From CAYMEV01 sp964431655 [NCBI: uncultured bacterium] (GTDB lineage Bacteria; CAYMEV01), in NCBI GenBank assembly GCA_964431655.1, contig CAYSKJ010000012.1, positions 26,553 to 36,248 on the forward strand: 9,696 nt of DNA, read 5' to 3'. The notes under the pieces were generated by a model that worked only from the letters and a program-made list of their open reading frames with translations, was not told the origin of the DNA and searched no databases. This document shows, one piece after another, positions 6,262-9,696 of this stretch (positions are counted from its first letter, which is position 1; the number at the start of each line of letters is the position of its first letter). The position numbers and the translations under genes were made by a program.

Positions 6262-7233
6262 CTATTCCGGTTTCAGGCCTTTTGATAGCTTTTCATAGGC
6301 TTTTACCAGCCTTTTGAGTATCCTGACAGCTTTTGTTTTAATTTCCTTGTCATCTATTTTTCGTATTTTATCTGGATGGAACTTGTGTATCAGTTTATTG
6401 TAGTTCTTATCCAGCTGGCTTCCGGTATAGGATGTTTTCAGGCCCAGCAGTTTATAGTCATCAATCATGCCAAGGTTTTTATAAACGAACTGTATGTCTG
6501 AGATAAGAGAGTCATCATCTCTGGCAAACTTGTAGACCCTCTCTACTATGCCGCAGGATATGAAGCCGAAAAGGGTCTTATAGGTAAAATAATCCGGCAG
6601 GCTTGAATGATTGCAGATAAACTCATTATTGTTCCTTCCGTTGATAAGTTCCAGGATCTGGAGTTCTTCAGAGTTAAGTTTAAGCTCCTGGAAGCGGAAT
6701 ATCGGGTTGGTCGAAATGCAGTATACTGCACTGAGGTCGCCTACGACCTTCCTTATGGTGTCCCACTGACCCATTCTCTTAACGCCGTTGAAAATGAGAC
6801 TCCCCGTAGAAAGCTCAATCCTGATGTTCTCATGGGGAATGTCCTTTTCATAAAAGCAGTAGTCACCGTCAGCAAAGCTGAAAAGGCTGTAAATTATATC
6901 CTCAAGATGGTTTTGCACGGCTTTTACCAGTTCTTTTTCGGATATTGCCCCCATTTTCAGCAGGGTCGTGCCTATACGGCTGTCTTTCTGGCTGGCGATG
7001 CTTTTTTCAAGCTCTTTGATTGTTATAAGGGAGCGTTTAAGGCAGTAGACTCCGATACGGTCATTAACATCGCTGGATACCGCAAAAACTATCTGTCCGT
7101 CCTGGAATAGAACCTTTTTTATGGTGTTCTGCCTGATTATCTGAAGGATTCCTGTTTTCTGAGTCTGATAAATGGACCTGAATACAGCTGATATGGGAAT
7201 ATCAGTCAGGGAGCCTTTTATACTGCTTTCCAT
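6262..7233 (-). CDS. DUF4388 (PATAN-like) protein with C-terminal J-domain
   Basis: From the ATG at 7231-7233 the protein has 323 residues. The N-terminal part (about 1-145) fits DUF4388: SIKGSLTDIPISAVFRSI, KTGILQI, then FQDGQIVFA. Next comes a segment with RIGTTLLKMGAISEKEL and SLFSFADGDYCFYE, typical of the second half of these proteins. Residues about 258-318 look like a J-domain, with YKLLGL at its start and the HPD motif (His286-Asp288) that in DnaJ stimulates the ATPase of DnaK. The middle (150-250) is not recognised. DUF4388 proteins are linked to signalling and gliding or developmental regulation in delta-type bacteria, so an adaptor bringing DnaK to a signalling complex is conceivable. 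It converges with the membrane protein gene (23-nt gap) and diverges from the FHA gene. Neither this ATG nor an in-frame GTG at 7257 has a recognisable ribosome site. Confidence 0.78.
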   Translation of the reverse strand: MESSIKGSLTDIPISAVFRSIYQTQKTGILQIIRQNTIKKVLFQDGQIVFAVSSDVNDRIGVYCLKRSLITIKELEKSIASQKDSRIGTTLLKMGAISEKELVKAVQNHLEDIIYSLFSFADGDYCFYEKDIPHENIRIELSTGSLIFNGVKRMGQWDTIRKVVGDLSAVYCISTNPIFRFQELKLNSEELQILELINGRNNNEFICNHSSLPDYFTYKTLFGFISCGIVERVYKFARDDDSLISDIQFVYKNLGMIDDYKLLGLKTSYTGSQLDKNYNKLIHKFHPDKIRKIDDKEIKTKAVRILKRLVKAYEKLSKGLKPE

Positions 7234-7349
7234 AAATAGATATTGGTAAATTTGCACCGGGATGTCAATAAAAATTCTTATAAGGAAGTGTGCGGGAATT
7301 ATTGACAGGGAATAATAAATTTTATCATGGTGAAAGATAAAAATGTTTC

Positions 7350-7378
7350 TTGCAAATATTGTTTTGCTCTATTATAAT
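7350..7378 (+). promoter_or_regulatory. Strong sigma70-type promoter for the FHA-sigma genes
   Basis: TTGCAA (7350-7355) and a perfect TATAAT (7373-7378) are separated by 17 bp. The predicted start near 7385 leaves about 50 nt to the FHA ATG at 7434, which has GGAG (7423-7426) with a 7-nt gap. It is the best-matching promoter in the window and would serve both the FHA and the sigma factor genes, and possibly the T3SS genes by read-through. Confidence 0.65.
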
Positions 7379-7433
7379 CTTTAAACTGAGAAGTATTGGT
7401 TAAATACATTTTTACTGATTATGGAGTATTTTA

Positions 7434-8360
7434 ATGGCTGAGATATGCTACCGGGACAAACAGGAAGAACACGTGGTAGCCCTGGATAAGGATACCTTCG
7501 TGATTGGTAGAAGCCCGAGCTGTGAAATATCAATAAGCTCTGAAACAATATCAAGAAGACACGCAAAACTGGAAAGAAGGGATACCAGGTTTTTCATCAC
7601 AGATCTTGGAAGCAGGAATGGTGTTTACGTAAATGAGGAGAAGATAGTAGAAACAGTCTTGAAGGACGGTGATTATGTCAAGCTTGGTGTTTTTGAGTTT
7701 ACCTTTTTAGATAAAGAGGCTGTCGCTGTAGAGAGCAATAAGACAATACAGCAGGAGCAGAAAACAATCATGCTTGAGAACCCCCTGGAAAAATTCATTC
7801 TCAAGGATATTCCTGTTTCAGAGGATACCTATATCGAAAAGAAAAACAGCACTAAAATAGAATACAAAGAGAATGAAACCGGTGCGGAGATAACCGAAAA
7901 AGAAGAAAAGGAGACTGAAGATTATCAAACCCATGATCATCTGCCAAATCTCCTTATTTTCTATAAAGAGAAAGCCTTCAGGGCTGTTATCAGAAAATCC
8001 CTTTCTGTTGTCGGTAAATCAGCTGTATCAGATATACCCATTGATCAGGAGGGATTTCCTGAAACTGCCTTTATAATTAAAAATGAAAAGGGAAAATGCT
8101 TTATCATTGATGAGTACCAGACCGGAGAAATCCTGTATAATAATGTCCCGGTCATCCATAAGAGACTCTTTGACAAGATGATATTCACTGCTCAGGGTGT
8201 TACATTCCAGTTCATATCAAATAAAAAGGGCATGGATTCTGTTTTTGAAAAGATATACGGTGTTTTCAGGTTTATTATAGAGAAACCCCTTATTGGCCTG
8301 GTATTTGCCGCGGGACTCCTTATTCTTTTTTCTCTTCTGCTTGTAATCCTACTAATTTAA
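7434..8360 (+). CDS. Tail-anchored protein with one canonical and one degenerate FHA domain
   Basis: FHA domains bind phosphothreonine peptides. Residues about 14-92 form a canonical one: VIGRSPSCEIS (Gly25-Arg26-Ser27), the SRRH motif (40-43) and DLGSRNGVYVN (57-67, Asn62-Gly63). An acidic, Thr-containing linker (about 96-170) follows. Residues about 172-262 repeat the pattern with VVGKSAVSDIPID and GEILYNN, but the Arg of the GRS motif is Lys and the SxxH motif is absent, so phosphopeptide binding there is doubtful. A single hydrophobic segment (about 285-308) ends the protein with no residues after it, so both FHA domains should face the cytosol. T3SS SctD proteins also have a cytosolic FHA-like domain but continue with periplasmic ring domains, which are missing here. 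The sigma factor gene starts 11 nt downstream; co-transcription is likely. A role in sensing phosphorylation linked to secretion is inference. Confidence 0.85.
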   Translation: MAEICYRDKQEEHVVALDKDTFVIGRSPSCEISISSETISRRHAKLERRDTRFFITDLGSRNGVYVNEEKIVETVLKDGDYVKLGVFEFTFLDKEAVAVESNKTIQQEQKTIMLENPLEKFILKDIPVSEDTYIEKKNSTKIEYKENETGAEITEKEEKETEDYQTHDHLPNLLIFYKEKAFRAVIRKSLSVVGKSAVSDIPIDQEGFPETAFIIKNEKGKCFIIDEYQTGEILYNNVPVIHKRLFDKMIFTAQGVTFQFISNKKGMDSVFEKIYGVFRFIIEKPLIGLVFAAGLLILFSLLLVILLI

Positions 8361-8371
8361 AGGTATATTCT

Positions 8372-9076
8372 ATGCTTCTTGAAAGCGAAACAGGAAATGA
8401 GATTTCTGATGAGCTAATAGAAAACTACCAGGACTACCTTAAGAAAATCGCATATTTTATCAAGATATCCCTGCCTGATAATATCGAGATTGAAGACCTC
8501 GTTCAGTACGGTGAAATTGGGCTGATTGAGGCGGCAAGGAAATTTGACCCTAAACTGGGAGTATCCTTCAAGACCTATTCCTATTACCGTATCAGGGGTG
8601 CCATATATGATGGCCTGCGCACAATGGGTCTTTTTAAGAACAGGCTTTACAAACAGCAGGTCCTTCAGCAGAAGATAAATGAACTGATGCTTCAGGAAAC
8701 GAATAATGTCAGTGTTGACAGCGGTCTGCCTAATGCTCTGGATAAGGTCGGCAGGCTGAAGGATATATTTTCCAATGTTGCAACCCTTATAACCCTTTCC
8801 TATGCTTCCTACATGGACAGCGAGGTGCAGAATGAAAACAGGGATTTAGTGAGTGAAATCGTATCAGCTGAAGCAAAATCCCTGATCCAGAATGCCATAG
8901 AACAGCTCCCGGAGAAGGAGAAGAAGGTAATAAAGCTGTATTATTTCAGTGAACTGACCTTTGAGGATATTGGCCAAAAGATGGGCCTTTCAAAAAGCTG
9001 GATATCCCGTGTCCATCTGCAGGCAATTAATAAACTCAAACAAAAGCTTAAGCAGAGTAATATAACAACATGTTGA
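8372..9076 (+). CDS. RNA polymerase sigma factor, FliA/WhiG (sigma28) type
   Basis: This 234-aa alternative sigma factor directs RNA polymerase to a special promoter set. Region 2 is clear at about residues 15-86, with DLVQYGEIGLIEAARKFDP (42-60), a FKTYSYYRIRGAI stretch and YDGLR, the pattern of the FliA/WhiG/SigF-B group. Region 4 is at about 178-228, with LPEKEKKVIKLYYF, then the helix-turn-helix LTFEDIGQKMGLSKSWISRVH (Leu195-His215). Region 3, between about 90 and 160, is poorly conserved, and the usual VPRxxR segment after region 2 is not evident. The ATG is preceded by AAAGG (8359-8363, gap 8 nt) overlapping the FHA stop codon. No flagellar gene is visible; its neighbours are T3SS genes, so it may be dedicated to secretion. 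A candidate cognate -10 element lies just after its stop codon. Partner anti-sigma factors were not seen. Confidence 0.9.
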   Translation: MLLESETGNEISDELIENYQDYLKKIAYFIKISLPDNIEIEDLVQYGEIGLIEAARKFDPKLGVSFKTYSYYRIRGAIYDGLRTMGLFKNRLYKQQVLQQKINELMLQETNNVSVDSGLPNALDKVGRLKDIFSNVATLITLSYASYMDSEVQNENRDLVSEIVSAEAKSLIQNAIEQLPEKEKKVIKLYYFSELTFEDIGQKMGLSKSWISRVHLQAINKLKQKLKQSNITTC

Positions 9077-9100
9077 CACTTTTGGCCGATAATCTATTGT
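9073..9100 (+). promoter_or_regulatory. Candidate promoter region for sctI: FliA-type -10 overlapped by a possible sigma70 promoter
   Basis: GCCGATAA (9085-9092) matches the enterobacterial FliA -10 consensus at all eight positions, 35 nt before the sctI start. The FliA -35 (TAAA, about 15 bp upstream) is not well matched: 9066-9069 reads CAAC. TTGACA (9073-9078), overlapping the sigma gene stop, with TATTGT (9095-9100, spacer 16 bp, four of six matches) could be a sigma70 promoter instead or as well. The sequence does not decide between them. Confidence 0.45.
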
Positions 9101-9110
9101 AATGCTATAT

Positions 9111-9127
9111 AAGGAGGTGTTGCACCT
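9111..9127 (+). promoter_or_regulatory. sctI ribosome binding site within a small perfect hairpin
   Basis: AAGGAGGTG (9111-9119) is a near-perfect anti-Shine-Dalgarno complement. AGGTG (9115-9119) and CACCT (9123-9127) are perfect inverted repeats around a TTG loop, and the second arm abuts the ATG at 9128. Folding would hide the 3' half of the ribosome site. The stem is only 5 bp, so the effect on translation is uncertain. Confidence 0.5.
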
Positions 9128-9589
9128 ATGGACCCTGTATCATCCAAGGCAGTTAATAAGACCATAAGCAGTATTGCTGAAAAGAATCTCCAGAATGAAA
9201 TGAATAAGAGCATGCCTGCAGGACCCGATAAGCCCTCAAGTTTTGAACAGCTCAGGCTTGACAAGATCAATGAAATTCCACAGGATGCAGAGCTTAAAGT
9301 TAATGAGGCAGGCAACCAGAATGCAAAGGAAATTTCCCCTGCCCAGAGAGTCAATGAGAACAATCCGGTGGATGGTCTGAAAAACCTCACAGACAAGCTT
9401 GAGAAAAGCAATATAGAACTTGACAGCCTTGTCAGGAGTGTAATGCAGGAAGGCAGGTCCTTTTCCCCATCAGAGCTGATGGCCATGCAGGCCCAGATTT
9501 ATCAGCTGACAAGGGAAATAGAGCTTACCAGCAAGGTTGTGGAACAGGCCAACCAGGGTATAAAAACCATGCTGAATCAGCAGGTATAA
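9128..9589 (+). CDS. sctI: Type III secretion inner rod protein SctI (YscI/HrpB family)
   Basis: SctI forms the short inner rod linking the export gate to the needle of the T3SS and is itself exported. The C-terminal third (about residues 111-152) carries the family pattern: SFSPSELMAMQAQIYQLTRE, then IELTSKVVEQANQGIKTML, a single amphipathic helix ending in NQQV. The first 110 residues are polar, rich in Asn, Lys, Glu and Ser, with no signal peptide, as expected of an early T3SS substrate. At 153 aa it is longer than YscI or PrgJ, the extra length being N-terminal. The sctJ gene follows at once, as yscJ follows yscI in Ysc-type operons, which supports the call. The needle SctF, if present, lies outside the window. 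Confidence 0.85.
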   Translation: MDPVSSKAVNKTISSIAEKNLQNEMNKSMPAGPDKPSSFEQLRLDKINEIPQDAELKVNEAGNQNAKEISPAQRVNENNPVDGLKNLTDKLEKSNIELDSLVRSVMQEGRSFSPSELMAMQAQIYQLTREIELTSKVVEQANQGIKTMLNQQV

Positions 9590-9600
9590 GGAGAAATACC

Positions 9601-9696
9601 TTGAGGAATTTATCTTTTTTTGTGGTTCTGGCTTTAGCAATAATGTTTTTTATATCCTGCGGTAATGCTGTCCTTTACCACGGCCTTTCCGAAAGG
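9601..9696 (+). CDS. sctJ: Type III secretion inner-membrane ring lipoprotein SctJ, N-terminal part, cut by window end
   Basis: SctJ (YscJ/PrgK/EscJ) forms the inner-membrane ring of the secretion basal body. Only 32 codons are visible. They begin with TTG, preceded by AAGGAG with a 7-nt gap (9588-9593, overlapping the sctI stop). A hydrophobic signal peptide leads to a lipobox FISC with Cys20 as the predicted lipidated residue, followed by NAVLYHGLSER, which resembles the VxLYxGLSExEAN segment that opens the mature SctJ. The immediate position behind sctI fits the usual gene order. The identification rests on a short segment plus context. Confidence 0.8.
   Translation, partial: MRNLSFFVVLALAIMFFISCGNAVLYHGLSER

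Noticed and set aside
6607-7110. A 167-codon open frame on the plus strand opposite the DUF4388-J gene
   Set aside because: It is antisense to a gene with clear domain motifs, has no ribosome site and shows no recognisable protein pattern.
7302-7330. TTGACA at 7302-7307 as the -35 of the FHA gene promoter
   Set aside because: The best -10 (TATCAT) lies at poor spacing; the downstream TTGCAA-N17-TATAAT is clearly better.
7327-7377. A 16-codon open frame with a CKYC motif ahead of the FHA gene
   Set aside because: It has no ribosome site and overlaps the strong promoter, lying upstream of the predicted transcription start.
7434-8360. Calling the FHA protein SctD, the T3SS inner ring protein
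   Set aside because: SctD has periplasmic domains after its membrane segment; this protein ends with the membrane segment.
9094-9486. A 130-codon minus-strand open frame opposite sctI
   Set aside because: The plus strand has a strong ribosome site, the SctI family pattern and sctJ following at once; the antisense frame has no support.
1-9696. CRISPR arrays, insertion sequences, tRNA or rRNA genes
   Set aside because: I saw no regularly spaced repeats, transposase motifs, terminal inverted repeats, or tRNA/rRNA-like segments on either strand.

Overview
This window comes from a diderm (Gram-negative-type) bacterium of moderate to low GC. It carries two proteins with lipoprotein signal sequences and the first genes of a non-flagellar type III secretion system (T3SS). 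A DUF4388 plus J-domain protein, an FHA protein and a FliA/WhiG-type sigma factor recall deltaproteobacterial-like or uncultured deep-branching lineages, but the sequence does not let me name a phylum. Genes are tightly packed, starts are mostly preceded by good GGAGG-type ribosome sites, and GTG and TTG starts are common.

Region 1 (1-2451, minus strand) is a housekeeping run transcribed right to left: a ROK-family sugar kinase/regulator, signal peptidase I (lepB), a lipid-anchored thioredoxin-like protein with a CPPC site, and the N-terminal part of nadC, cut by the window edge. A well-formed sigma70-type promoter lies upstream of the ROK gene.

Region 2 (2452-4828) is the most interesting part. 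A divergent intergenic region with promoters in both directions precedes two adjacent, mutually homologous genes of 359 and 347 codons, ending at a hairpin terminator. Neither is a standard family to my eye, but both read as proteasome-fold (Ntn-hydrolase, HslV/20S-beta-like) proteins with a family-specific insertion and a C-terminal extension. The second keeps Thr directly after the initiator Met and plausible Asp, Lys and Asp equivalents of the proteasome active site. The first has Ala, Thr and Tyr at the nucleophile, lysine and second aspartate positions. They are 1 nt apart and probably translationally coupled, which suggests a catalytic/non-catalytic hetero-oligomer. No unfoldase is encoded nearby.

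Region 3 (4874-7233) holds a polytopic membrane protein resembling GT-C-type glycosyltransferases and, converging on it, a DUF4388-J-domain protein.

Region 4 (7350-9696, plus strand) starts from a strong sigma70-like promoter. It runs through a tail-anchored tandem-FHA protein and a FliA/WhiG-family sigma factor into the T3SS genes sctI (inner rod) and sctJ (inner-ring lipoprotein, cut by the window end). Between the sigma gene and sctI lies an exact match to the FliA -10 consensus GCCGATAA, and the sctI ribosome site sits in a small perfect hairpin. I infer that the secretion genes may be driven by the adjacent sigma factor, with the FHA protein as a candidate signalling input at the membrane.
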